A DNA stretch of 64,000 bases from Methylocystis echinoides (GTDB lineage Bacteria > Pseudomonadota > Alphaproteobacteria > Rhizobiales > Beijerinckiaceae), in contig NZ_BSEC01000007.1 in the NCBI RefSeq assembly GCF_027923385.1, positions 33,493 to 97,492 of the forward strand, written 5' to 3'. This document shows, piece by piece, positions 1 through 7,468 of the stretch. Position numbers and translations under genes: made by a program. Positions within the stretch are counted from its first letter, which is position 1. Every line of letters starts with the position of its first letter. Below the pieces are notes generated by a model. That model was not told the DNA's origin, did no database searches, and worked only from the letters and a program-made list of their open reading frames with translations.

Positions 1-697
1 GCGAACCGCCATGCAACAGCACCATGCCAGGATGTTTGGCGAGAGCCTTGTCGAGACGATCCCAGATCGCGCGGTGGTCGTTGAAGTCGAGCCCGCCGGT
101 GAAGGCGATCCGAGGCCCGGCCGGCAGGAGAGGCTCGGACTCTATCCGGCGCTTGGCGGCGAGAAAGTCACGGCTGTCAATCATGGCGGCGGTCAAGGAC
201 CGATGGCTCACCTTGGAGCCCGAGCGGGGACGCCAGGACGAGCCGGTGTGCAATTCGAAGGCGTCGGCGGCTTGGTCGCGGAAGAGCTCCAGGCTGTCTC
301 GGCGCTCGAGGAGCGTTTGGCCTTCGCAGATCAGGCGCTCGAGCTCCACCGAGCGGATTTCCGAGCCGTCCTGTTCCTTTTGGCTGCGCCGCTGCGCCTG
401 CTCATTGTCGTCGAGTTCTCGCTCGACGCGAAGGACCGCCCGGTGGAAGAGGTTGACCGTGGACCAGAGCAGCTCCTCGAGATCGGGCTCGAGGCGCGTG
501 TCGGTCAGTGTCGCCAGGAGGGCGTCGAAGATGTCGGCGACGGCGCCGGTGATTGCCGAGGCGTCGGGCAGCGGCCGGGGGTCGGGCTCGTCGTGGAACG
601 GACGGTAGCCGTAGAGTTGAAGTTCAGCAAGAACGCGCTCGGTCGAGGACGCGGCAGGAATTGTCTCGAAGCCCTGGTCGTTGGGATTGGTCGTCAT
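1..697 (-). CDS. DUF2493 domain-containing protein (3' end outside window)
   Basis: The minus-strand frame opens at an ATG at 697 behind a clear AAGGAG ribosome site and stays open to the window edge, giving about 232 residues. The visible end reads VLLHGGS, the start of the nucleotide-binding-like (SLOG-type) DUF2493 domain; the preceding roughly 190 residues form the usual N-terminal extension of plasmid-borne members. The biochemical role of this family is unknown, so none is assigned. A decayed second copy lies at 44.7-45.7 kb. Plus-strand frames over this region are antisense shadows. Confidence 0.8.
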   Translation of the reverse strand, partial: MTTNPNDQGFETIPAASSTERVLAELQLYGYRPFHDEPDPRPLPDASAITGAVADIFDALLATLTDTRLEPDLEELLWSTVNLFHRAVLRVERELDDNEQAQRRSQKEQDGSEIRSVELERLICEGQTLLERRDSLELFRDQAADAFELHTGSSWRPRSGSKVSHRSLTAAMIDSRDFLAAKRRIESEPLLPAGPRIAFTGGLDFNDHRAIWDRLDKALAKHPGMVLLHGGS

Positions 698-822
698 TGG
701 CGCTCTCCTTCGTCGGATCGGCCGCGACCCTCGCGGCCTTCGTGGCGACAAAAGGCGGCGGGCGGGACCGGCTGGCACCGGCGCGAAGCGACCGGCCGCA
801 GCGTAGCGAAGGATGGCGAAGC

Positions 823-881
823 GCCGGCTATTTTGCTTCGCGATGTAAAGCGCCCGTAGGGCGCGACGGAAAATAGCCGGC
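823..881. repeat. Large inverted repeat in the 698-1030 gap
   Basis: The 333 bases between the DUF2493 gene and the toprim gene hold no convincing gene. They contain a perfect 12-bp inverted repeat, GCCGGCTATTTT at 823-834 and its complement at 870-881. Inside it is a second perfect hairpin, GCGCCC-GTA-GGGCGC, at 850-864. It is not followed by a T tract on either strand, so it is not a standard intrinsic terminator. It could fold as a branched RNA or a cruciform; its function is unknown. Confidence 0.6.
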
Positions 882-1030
882 CGCAGCCATTGCCAAGCCG
901 GCGCGCCCGACGCAAGGGTCGTCCTCTCAGAAGGCCGGGACTGCGGCTGGCTCCGACAAAAGGAAAGAAGGCGATTGGCGCGATCGCGCGAGGGCGGGGG
1001 ATCGGGGGCTCGTTTCGTCGCAAGGCCAGG

Positions 1031-2074
1031 TCACCGCGCAGGACTCATGAACCGGCTCATGTCCTGGGGGGCGAGTTGGTCTCTGATCGCCGCGTGAACC
1101 CGGGCCTTGCAACGGCTGCGGAGATCGTCGTTGAAGTCGCCAAGTTCGGGGGTGAGAACGACGGCCTCGATCCCCTCGGCGGTCGCGCGGTCGATAAGCG
1201 TCACTGATGCCCTTTCGCCGGCGGTGTCATTGTCGCGCAGGACATAGAGGCGGCGCAGTCCTTTCGGGAACAGGATGGCCGCGAGATGCCTGGAAGAGAG
1301 GGCCGCGATCATTGGCATGCTGGGCAGAAGACATCGAACCGAGAGCACGGTTTCAATCCCTTCGCCAGTCGCCATCACGTCGAGCGGCGCGCCAAACCGG
1401 ACGCCATTGCCGAGCAGCTCCCCCATGGCGCGTCGTGGGGAGGCGATCGGCGCCTTGCCGCGCCCCGATTTGTCGAGCCATGTGCGATGCACTCCGGTGA
1501 TCTTGCCCTTAAGGTCGGTGACCGCCGCGATCATCGCGGGCCAGGTTTCAGGGGCCGACGTGTCCCCGGATCGGTAGTAGCAGCGTGAATGAAAACGGAG
1601 GCCTTCGAGATTCTGCGGCGTTGCGATCCCCCGATGATGCAGATAACGCTCCGCCAATGTGCCGGCGATCGGCCGTGACAGGGCGAAGAGACGACGCGCC
1701 GAATCTGGAGCGCCTGTCGGCCGCTGTCTGCGATCGAGTCTTTGCTTCGGCCGTGGATCAGCGCGTGGCAGTCTGAGAAACCGCCGCGCTTCGTCGAGGA
1801 CGTCGGCAAAATTGTTCAAGCCAGCACTCTCGCGAATGATGTCGAGGAGGTCGCCGAACTCATTCGTCGAGGCATCTGTCCAGTTCCCTGCAGCGCCCTT
1901 GCCGCTCTCTGGACCCGTCAATCGAACGAACAGGCTGCGGCCCGGCGTATTGCGGGCGTCGCCAACGATCCAGTAACGGCCATGGGGGCGCCCGTTCGAC
2001 AAATAGTGCCGACAGACCCCCTCGGCGTCCTGCGCAAGGCGGCGCGACAATTCCGACGCGACTGAACTCGACAT
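1031..2074 (-). CDS. Toprim domain protein, plasmid primase-like
   Basis: A 347-residue protein. Roughly the first 100 residues resemble the N-terminal domain of plasmid/phage primase-helicase proteins, and a C-terminal toprim domain begins around residue 230 with the acidic motif ATGEGIETVLS followed by the downstream acidic segment VLRDNDTAGE. Such proteins are thought to help prime plasmid DNA synthesis. The ATG at 2074 is chosen because GGAGG sits eight bases upstream; the longer open frame to 2242 runs through a terminator hairpin and the preceding gene. The catalytic activity is inferred from family only. Confidence 0.8.
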   Translation of the reverse strand: MSSSVASELSRRLAQDAEGVCRHYLSNGRPHGRYWIVGDARNTPGRSLFVRLTGPESGKGAAGNWTDASTNEFGDLLDIIRESAGLNNFADVLDEARRFLRLPRADPRPKQRLDRRQRPTGAPDSARRLFALSRPIAGTLAERYLHHRGIATPQNLEGLRFHSRCYYRSGDTSAPETWPAMIAAVTDLKGKITGVHRTWLDKSGRGKAPIASPRRAMGELLGNGVRFGAPLDVMATGEGIETVLSVRCLLPSMPMIAALSSRHLAAILFPKGLRRLYVLRDNDTAGERASVTLIDRATAEGIEAVVLTPELGDFNDDLRSRCKARVHAAIRDQLAPQDMSRFMSPAR

Positions 2075-2089
2075 GGAATCGCCTCCAAG

Positions 2090-2119
2090 AAAAAAGGGCC
2101 CGCCATTGCTGGCGAGCCC
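2090..2119 (-). terminator. Intrinsic terminator after the ParB-like gene
   Basis: Read on the minus strand, a 10-bp stem (one G-T wobble) closes a GCAA tetraloop at 2096-2119 and is followed by six Ts. It lies 25 bases after the ParB-like stop and just before the toprim ribosome site, so it may attenuate read-through rather than fully stop transcription. Confidence 0.75.
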
Positions 2120-2144
2120 CATGTGCAGTTGACCTCGTGAAGGT

Positions 2145-4283
2145 CTACTCGGCGGCGACGCTTTGAGCGTCGTCGACCGGCTCGGCATCCTCATCAGGCG
2201 CGACAATTTCGTCGAATGCAGGATCGCCTTCCGTTGCTGCACCGTCTTCGACCGCTGCGGCTTCCTCTGGCGCTAAAGGAGAACTCCCTTCCAATGAGGC
2301 CTGCGACCAACGGCCCGGGGTGCGCAGCGGCTCGGGCAGCCAGCCGGCGCCGGTCAGAAGCGTTTCCGCTTCCCGCGCCATATCGCCCTTCTTGAGCGCC
2401 TCGATCCGTCGGGCGACATCGGCGCCTTTCGCCTCCCGAACCGCCTGGAGGATGCGCGCCTTGGTGATTCGTCCGAGGAAATTGTCGACCGTGGGCGTCC
2501 ACCCCGTCGCCGCGACGTCGAGAGAGAGCGTCGAGGCGAGACGGTCGGCATGGGCGATCGCCCTCGGCCGGCGGCTCCAGGGCTCGTGCACGGCGTTCAG
2601 GGTCAACGAAACACAATGCGCGAATAGACGCTGGCGCGTATCGGCGTCGAAGGTCGTCAGCGCATCCCACAGGTCTTGCGGCTCCGCCGGCAATTGCTGG
2701 GACCAGTCGAGATGGCGGACGTCGACCTTTGCCGCGAGCGGGGTGTCAGAGAGTCCCGGCGCCTGGGCGCCGAAGGTGACGTTCTTCGCGTCGAGTTCGA
2801 GGCAGGTGTCCACGGCATAGCGATAGAAGAGCCGCAGGCACATGGCGTGGAGAGCCGAGAGGTATGCGATCGCCGGATCCTTGCCGACCGCCTCGCGCAG
2901 CGCCAGCGTGCGATAGGCGGTCAGTTCGCTGAGCAATTTGTCAGGCAGGGGCCTCATCCCCTCATCCTCCTCGTCCGCAGCGGCCGCGGATCGCGCGTTT
3001 GCGCTCTCGTCGGGTTCGCAAGAAGACGAGACCGAGGTCTCCGCACGCGCGGCGTAGGTCGCCGCGGCCTCGGTCTGGACCTCGGGAGTCTCGGGCTCTT
3101 CGATGGGCGCTTCGTCCTCCGGCCGCACATAGCCGCGCTCGACCCGCAGACGCCCGCTCCCATCGATGCTGACAAAGACGCCGGCGCGGGCGATCTCCTC
3201 GGGGGCGTAGAGAACCAGGCGATCCTCGAAAGCTTCGAGCGCCGCCTCAATCTCGGAGAGACGCGCGTCGACCTCCTCCGGGATTTCGTCGGCCTCCGAA
3301 TAGGCCGCTTCCAATTGTTCGGCTTCGTTCCGCAGCGCCTCGCGGGTCGCGGCTTCCTCTTCAGTCAACGACTGGCGTTCGCCCAGAAGGTGACGAAGCC
3401 CATAGCTATGGCCGTAGGGGAAGTCGATCGCCGTCTCCACCCATTTCCAGCCTTCCGCCCGAATGGGCTCGGCGTCGCGCGCGAGCTTCTCGGCGACAAG
3501 CCGTTCAAGCAGGGGAACGTCCTGGAGCCAGCCGCCGTCGTCGCTCTGGAAGAGGTCGCGCATGATCGGCCCGCCGGCAGCCTTGTATTCTTCGGCCGCA
3601 TAGAGCGCCCGTTTGTCGGAGGCCCGCACCGTGTCCTCGGTGAGCAGCCGGCGGATCTGATAGGCTTCCTTGTTGTAGGAGCGCTGGATCGCCTCCCAGA
3701 CCTGCTCCTGGCGCTCATGGTCGGGATTAACCGTGAAGGCCATCAGCTGGTCGAGGGTCATGCCGTCCTCAGCATAGACGTCGAGAAGCTGGGGCGACAC
3801 CGAGGCCAGCCGCAGGCGCTGTTTGACGACGGCGACGCTGACGAAGAAGGCGGCGGCGATCTCCTCCTCGCTATTTCCTTTCTCGCGCAAGGTCAGGAAC
3901 GCCCGGAACTGATCGAGCGGATGCAGCGGCGCGCGCTGGACATTTTCGGCAAGGCTGTCCTCTTCCGCGATTCCGTCTGTCCGCACGACGCAAGGGATAG
4001 GGGCGTTGCGGGCCAGGCGCTTCTGCTTCACGAGAAGCTCAAGCGCCCGGTAACGGCGCCCGCCCGCGGGGATTTCGAACATGCCCGTCTCGGCGCCCTG
4101 GTCGTCGACTACCGGCCGCACGGTGATGCTCTGCAAGAGCGTGCGACGGGCAATGTCTTCCGCCAGCTCTTCGATCGAGACGCCGGCCTTGATCCGCCGC
4201 ACATTCGACTGAGATAGCACCAGCTTGCTGAACGGAATATCGCGCGACGCGCTCAGCTGGATTTTCTGGACCGATTTTGTCAT
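2145..4283 (-). CDS. ParB/RepB/Spo0J-family protein, large plasmid form
   Basis: A 712-residue protein with an N-terminal ParB domain (about residues 15-110) carrying GGRRYRALELL and the ENVQR box, then a helix-turn-helix region (about 130-170). A long acidic, Glu/Ala-rich middle and C-terminal part is absent from ordinary partition ParBs. The start at 4283 follows a GGAG box; the upstream 19-codon extension runs into the leader hairpin. Proteins of this size with DUF932 and toprim neighbours are common on alphaproteobacterial plasmids and are separate from the true partition genes, which here are repAB at 42-44 kb. Its exact role is unknown; DNA binding or CTP hydrolysis is inferred from the domain. 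Confidence 0.85.
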   Translation of the reverse strand: MTKSVQKIQLSASRDIPFSKLVLSQSNVRRIKAGVSIEELAEDIARRTLLQSITVRPVVDDQGAETGMFEIPAGGRRYRALELLVKQKRLARNAPIPCVVRTDGIAEEDSLAENVQRAPLHPLDQFRAFLTLREKGNSEEEIAAAFFVSVAVVKQRLRLASVSPQLLDVYAEDGMTLDQLMAFTVNPDHERQEQVWEAIQRSYNKEAYQIRRLLTEDTVRASDKRALYAAEEYKAAGGPIMRDLFQSDDGGWLQDVPLLERLVAEKLARDAEPIRAEGWKWVETAIDFPYGHSYGLRHLLGERQSLTEEEAATREALRNEAEQLEAAYSEADEIPEEVDARLSEIEAALEAFEDRLVLYAPEEIARAGVFVSIDGSGRLRVERGYVRPEDEAPIEEPETPEVQTEAAATYAARAETSVSSSCEPDESANARSAAAADEEDEGMRPLPDKLLSELTAYRTLALREAVGKDPAIAYLSALHAMCLRLFYRYAVDTCLELDAKNVTFGAQAPGLSDTPLAAKVDVRHLDWSQQLPAEPQDLWDALTTFDADTRQRLFAHCVSLTLNAVHEPWSRRPRAIAHADRLASTLSLDVAATGWTPTVDNFLGRITKARILQAVREAKGADVARRIEALKKGDMAREAETLLTGAGWLPEPLRTPGRWSQASLEGSSPLAPEEAAAVEDGAATEGDPAFDEIVAPDEDAEPVDDAQSVAAE

Positions 4284-4291
4284 TGTTTCAA

Positions 4292-4340
4292 CTCCGCGAC
4301 GGGCGACCGAGAGCCTCTCTCTCGACCTCCACCTCGTCAC
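4292..4340 (-). promoter_or_regulatory. Conserved hairpin leader of the ParB-like gene
   Basis: On the minus strand a 6-bp hairpin (CGAGAG / CTCTCG, five-base loop, 4308-4324) is followed by CGCCCGTCGCGGAG, which contains the ribosome site. Nearly the same 48-base block precedes the DUF932 gene at 5656-5703. The shared stem, loop length and downstream sequence suggest a common regulatory element. Confidence 0.5.
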
Positions 4341-4451
4341 GAAGCGCAGCGCCGCCCTCGAACTCTAAAGGGCGACGCCGCAAAGAACTTAATCGGGTAG
4401 GGAGCCGCCGCGACAGCTGCAGGCTGCGTGCAAGCGGTGCAACGACAAATA

Positions 4452-5648
4452 TCACTGGGCGCGATCGAAGAGCTTCTTGGCGCGCGCCTCGAAATCGAGT
4501 CGCGCATCCTGGTGGCTCTTGCCCCGCGCGACAGCCGTTATGCCCTGCACGAAATCGAAGACGCTCTCTGGCTTGCGGCCTGCCTCGGCGAGGACTGTCT
4601 GGATAATCTTCGCCGTCTCGGCTTTCGAGAACCCACGCTTGCGCAGGAATTCCGTGCGGTCGTCGTCATTGCGGGCAACGATCCGCTGCCGCGCCGCCTT
4701 GACGCCGTTGACGAAGGGCAGCGGCGAGGAATTGGCGAAGCGGGTCAACGCCGGCGCCGCCTCATGCGCAAAACGCGCCGCCGCGTATTTGGAGTGGCGG
4801 ATCGTGATCTCCTCGAAATCCTCAACGCCCCAGAGATTCCGGTTCTGGCACACGGCGCGCAGATAGAAGCTGGCAATCCCGAGCGTCTTCGCGCCCACCT
4901 CTGAATTCCAGCAGTAGAAGCCTCGAAAGAAGAGATCTGGCGAGCCGTCGGGGAGATGGCCGGCTTCGATCGGATTGAGATCGTCGACCAGGAAGAGGAA
5001 GACGTCCCGATCCGACGCATAGAGCGTCGTCGTCTCCTCCGTGACGTCGACATTGGGATTGTAGATTCCGGTCGACCAGTCGAGCACGCCTGGCACCTTC
5101 CAACGTGTGTCGCCCGTACCGTTTCCGGCAATCCGCTGCACGGCGGAGACGAGCTCATGGTCATAGATCCGGCCATAGTCAGGGCCGGTCACCGCGCGCA
5201 ATTCGACGCGACTGTTTTCGACCTCGAGCGTCTTGACCTGCTCGGGGCGATGGGAGGTCAAGCCATATTGCAGATTGATCCCGGCGAGCGGGGCTGGAAG
5301 CTGCCGAAGGTAGGCCGCCGGCGCGCCGATGAGGCTTGCGAGCTGGCTAAAACTCCAATGGGTCATGGCGGCCGGACTGTCGGAACCCGGCAGTTGAAGT
5401 GAAAGCCGTTCGGCGTCGTCGCGGCTGGCTTCCACTCGGATTGCGGCGCTCTCGATCGTCCTCGTCCGGCTGCGCTCAGTCCGGCCACGCACGGCGGCGA
5501 ACAGATCCGACAGGGACAGGTATCGCTCATCCGAAGGTCGAGAAAACCACTCTGACGACACGCGGCCAATACGCTCGCCGCGGCTTGCGTCCACCTTGTA
5601 GCCGCCACCATGGCCCCGAGCCGAATCCAAAATCTCCACCTGGGTCAT
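4452..5648 (-). CDS. DUF932 domain-containing protein
   Basis: A 398-residue soluble protein with the DUF932 core between about residues 90 and 350; recognisable blocks are LQYGLTSHRPEQV and RAVTGPDYGRIYDHELV. The family is found on phages and plasmids and resembles phage/plasmid-like proteins of unknown biochemical role. The ATG at 5648 has GGAG seven bases upstream within the shared hairpin leader. It is the first gene of the minus-strand backbone set (DUF932, ParB-like, toprim, DUF2493). Confidence 0.85.
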   Translation of the reverse strand: MTQVEILDSARGHGGGYKVDASRGERIGRVSSEWFSRPSDERYLSLSDLFAAVRGRTERSRTRTIESAAIRVEASRDDAERLSLQLPGSDSPAAMTHWSFSQLASLIGAPAAYLRQLPAPLAGINLQYGLTSHRPEQVKTLEVENSRVELRAVTGPDYGRIYDHELVSAVQRIAGNGTGDTRWKVPGVLDWSTGIYNPNVDVTEETTTLYASDRDVFLFLVDDLNPIEAGHLPDGSPDLFFRGFYCWNSEVGAKTLGIASFYLRAVCQNRNLWGVEDFEEITIRHSKYAAARFAHEAAPALTRFANSSPLPFVNGVKAARQRIVARNDDDRTEFLRKRGFSKAETAKIIQTVLAEAGRKPESVFDFVQGITAVARGKSHQDARLDFEARAKKLFDRAQ

Positions 5649-5655
5649 CGATCGT

Positions 5656-5703
5656 CTCCGCGACGGGCGCCGAGAGCCTCACTCTCGGACCTCAACCCGT
5701 CAC
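5656..5703 (-). promoter_or_regulatory. Conserved hairpin leader of the DUF932 gene
   Basis: Perfect 7-bp hairpin CCGAGAG / CTCTCGG (5670-5688, five-base loop) followed by CGCCCGTCGCGGAG and the start codon. It is close to identical to the leader of the ParB-like gene at 4292-4340, and the stem is improved here by one base pair. Confidence 0.5.
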
Positions 5704-5802
5704 CGACCTCTCGTCCGCACTCTCACTCTCAGGCTTCTCCGTTTTTCCCTAGGGCTATATGATGCGAGCGGGACTAGCTGAATCCAAGCAGAGAGAATTT
5801 AG

Positions 5803-6747
5803 GCCGGGTGGCACGTTCTGTGCGACCCTCTCGAAGGCCGGGAGCGCTACGGGGTCAATGTGCGCTATCCGCGGGATTTCCGGTCGAGCCCGAAAGCAAT
5901 CGCCAGCGATGTGCTGATCACGCTGCCGGGCGGGGGGACGATTCCGCTCGGCGAGGTCGCCAAGGTGGAATTGGTGCGGGGGCCAACGGCGATCCGCACT
6001 GAGAACGGACAGCTTGCGGTCTATATCTATGTCGATGTGCGCGACCGCGATATCGGCGGTTTTGTAACCGAGGCGCGGCAGGCGGTCGCCGATGCGATCG
6101 AATTCCCCCCGGGCGCCTACGCCGTCTGGAGCGGCCAATTCGAATATCTCGAACGCGCCGAAGCGCGCACGAAGATCGTCGTCCCCGTCACGCTCTTCAT
6201 CATTTTCCTGCTGCTCTATCTGAACTTCCGCAAGATTACCGAAACGCTGATCGTCATGCTGTCGCTGCCTTTCGCACTGGTCGGCGGCGTCTGGCTGATG
6301 TGGCTGATGAATTTCAACATGTCGGTCGCGGTCGGGGTCGGATTCATTGCGCTGGCCGGCGTCGCCGCCGAAACCGGCGTCATCATGCTCATCTATCTCG
6401 ACGCCGCCATGCATGAGGTAGCAGCAAAACGCGCCGCCGAAGGGTAAGTCTTTACCAAGGCTGATGTGCGCGAGGCGATCATGCTCGGCGCGGTCGAGCG
6501 CGTGCGGCCCAAAATGATGACGGTCATCGCCATTATGGCCGGCCTCGTGCCCATCCTTTGGAGCACGGGCGCCGGTTCCGAGGTCATGCAGCGCATCGCC
6601 GTGCCGATGATCGGCGGCATGGTGTCATCCACGATTCTGACGCTGGTCGTGATCCCCGCCATTTATGCCCTGATCAAAGGCGTCGGCTTGCCCAGCGGCG
6701 AGGGCGAGGCCAGCGCCGCGCCGAACAAGGCGCGCCGGGCCGATTGA
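5803..6747 (+). pseudogene. CusA/CzcA-type heavy-metal RND pump fragment
   Basis: The frame from 5803 encodes the last third of a heavy-metal RND efflux pump: the porter-domain end (VRYPRDFRSSP), membrane segments (about FIIFLLLYLNF, LMWLMNFNMSV) and the family-typical [11 protein letters not shown] block. It is interrupted by an in-frame TAA at 6445-6447 exactly where a lysine codon would be expected, and the reading frame is otherwise kept on both sides. The first two thirds of the gene are missing. The protein would normally export Cu(I)/Ag(I) or Zn/Co/Cd; this copy cannot be functional. Confidence 0.85.
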
Positions 6748-6787
6748 CAGAAAGCGCAGCGCATCAACTCAACCAAGGGAGGCCATT

Positions 6788-6910
6788 ATGAGAAAAGCGA
6801 TCGGAGGAAATCTTATGCTGCTGCCCGCGACGTTCGGGCTGGCGTTAGGCGCGGCGGCCTTAAACGCGCCGATGCCTGTTCCGCCCAGACTTTTCCATCA
6901 GAATTCTTGA
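6788..6910 (+). CDS. Small signal-peptide-like ORF, probable gene stump
   Basis: A 40-codon frame with a good AAGGGAGG ribosome site 40 bases after the RND fragment. It begins with a short basic N-terminus and a hydrophobic stretch (LLPATFGLALGAAAL), like the signal peptide of a periplasmic protein, and then ends abruptly. It is most likely the start of a periplasmic metal-resistance gene whose body was lost; a genuine small protein cannot be excluded. Confidence 0.35.
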   Translation: MRKAIGGNLMLLPATFGLALGAAALNAPMPVPPRLFHQNS

Positions 6911-6974
6911 TAATACAAAAGACGACAGTTCTGGGAGGTGACTTCACGAAGAATGGTCGAGAATATCGAGCACC

Positions 6975-7119
6975 GGGCATGCTGGGGTCGGGACGGCGCT
7001 CAATCTCGGGCTCGTCCTGATGGAATTGTTGTTTGGGTTCCTGTCGAATTCGCTCGCCCTTATTTCGGATGGCGTGCACAATTTTTCTGATGTTCTCGGC
7101 CTGCTCCTAGGCCGTGTGG
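6975..7119 (+). pseudogene. Cation diffusion facilitator fragment
   Basis: The translation NLGLVLMELLFGFLSNSLAL followed by ISDGVHNFSDVLGLLL matches the second transmembrane helix and metal-binding HxxxD segment of CzcD/ZitB-type cation diffusion facilitators. Both the beginning and the remaining four helices are missing. Together with the RND fragment it marks a former metal-resistance cluster. Confidence 0.75.
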
Positions 7120-7206
7120 ACGGATTCCCGCAAGCTTCTGATTTAGGGGGTACACGAATCGCATTTTCTCTGATTCATAGGGTGCCGGCGTATTGGAGGG
7201 CCGGCA

Positions 7207-7287
7207 ATGCTGACAGGAATGCGAGAGGAGGATTGGGCCACGGTCCTGACGGTGTTTAAGGCGACACGAGGGGGCTGCCCTTTTTAG
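7207..7287 (+). mobile_element. IS5-family-like transposase N-terminal stub
   Basis: A 26-codon frame begins MLTGMREEDW, the usual opening of one group of IS5-like transposases, preceded by GGAGGGCC and a likely terminal region around 7150-7200. The frame closes after MLTGMREEDW plus 16 residues, so only the left end of the element survives. Identification rests on a short match. Confidence 0.4.
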
Positions 7288-7432
7288 TCGCCCGGACTCC
7301 TGCGCGCCAGGATCACTAAGAGAAGCGCGAGGCTGCCGGGGAGGGCAGAGGCGAAAACGCAGCGGAGTGGCAATCTTGTCCCAGAGGAGTCCTGCGACAA
7401 TTCTGGCGATAAGTTGCAACAGGCCACGGTCG
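7284..7432 (-). pseudogene. MFS transporter C-terminal fragment
   Basis: On the minus strand the sequence reads LIARIVAGLLWDKIATPLR and, after a frameshift near 7350, FASALPGSLALLLVILARRS then a stop at 7284. This is the typical last transmembrane region of a major facilitator superfamily transporter. The rest of the gene has been replaced by the Tn3-family sequence. Confidence 0.5.
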
Positions 7433-7468
7433 TGCTGAACGGCTGATACCTCTGGCCCGCAGTCGTAT

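Noticed and set aside
2676..4217. 513-codon open frame on the plus strand
   Set aside because: It is antisense to the ParB-like gene, has no motif and no ribosome site, and follows from GC-rich codon bias.
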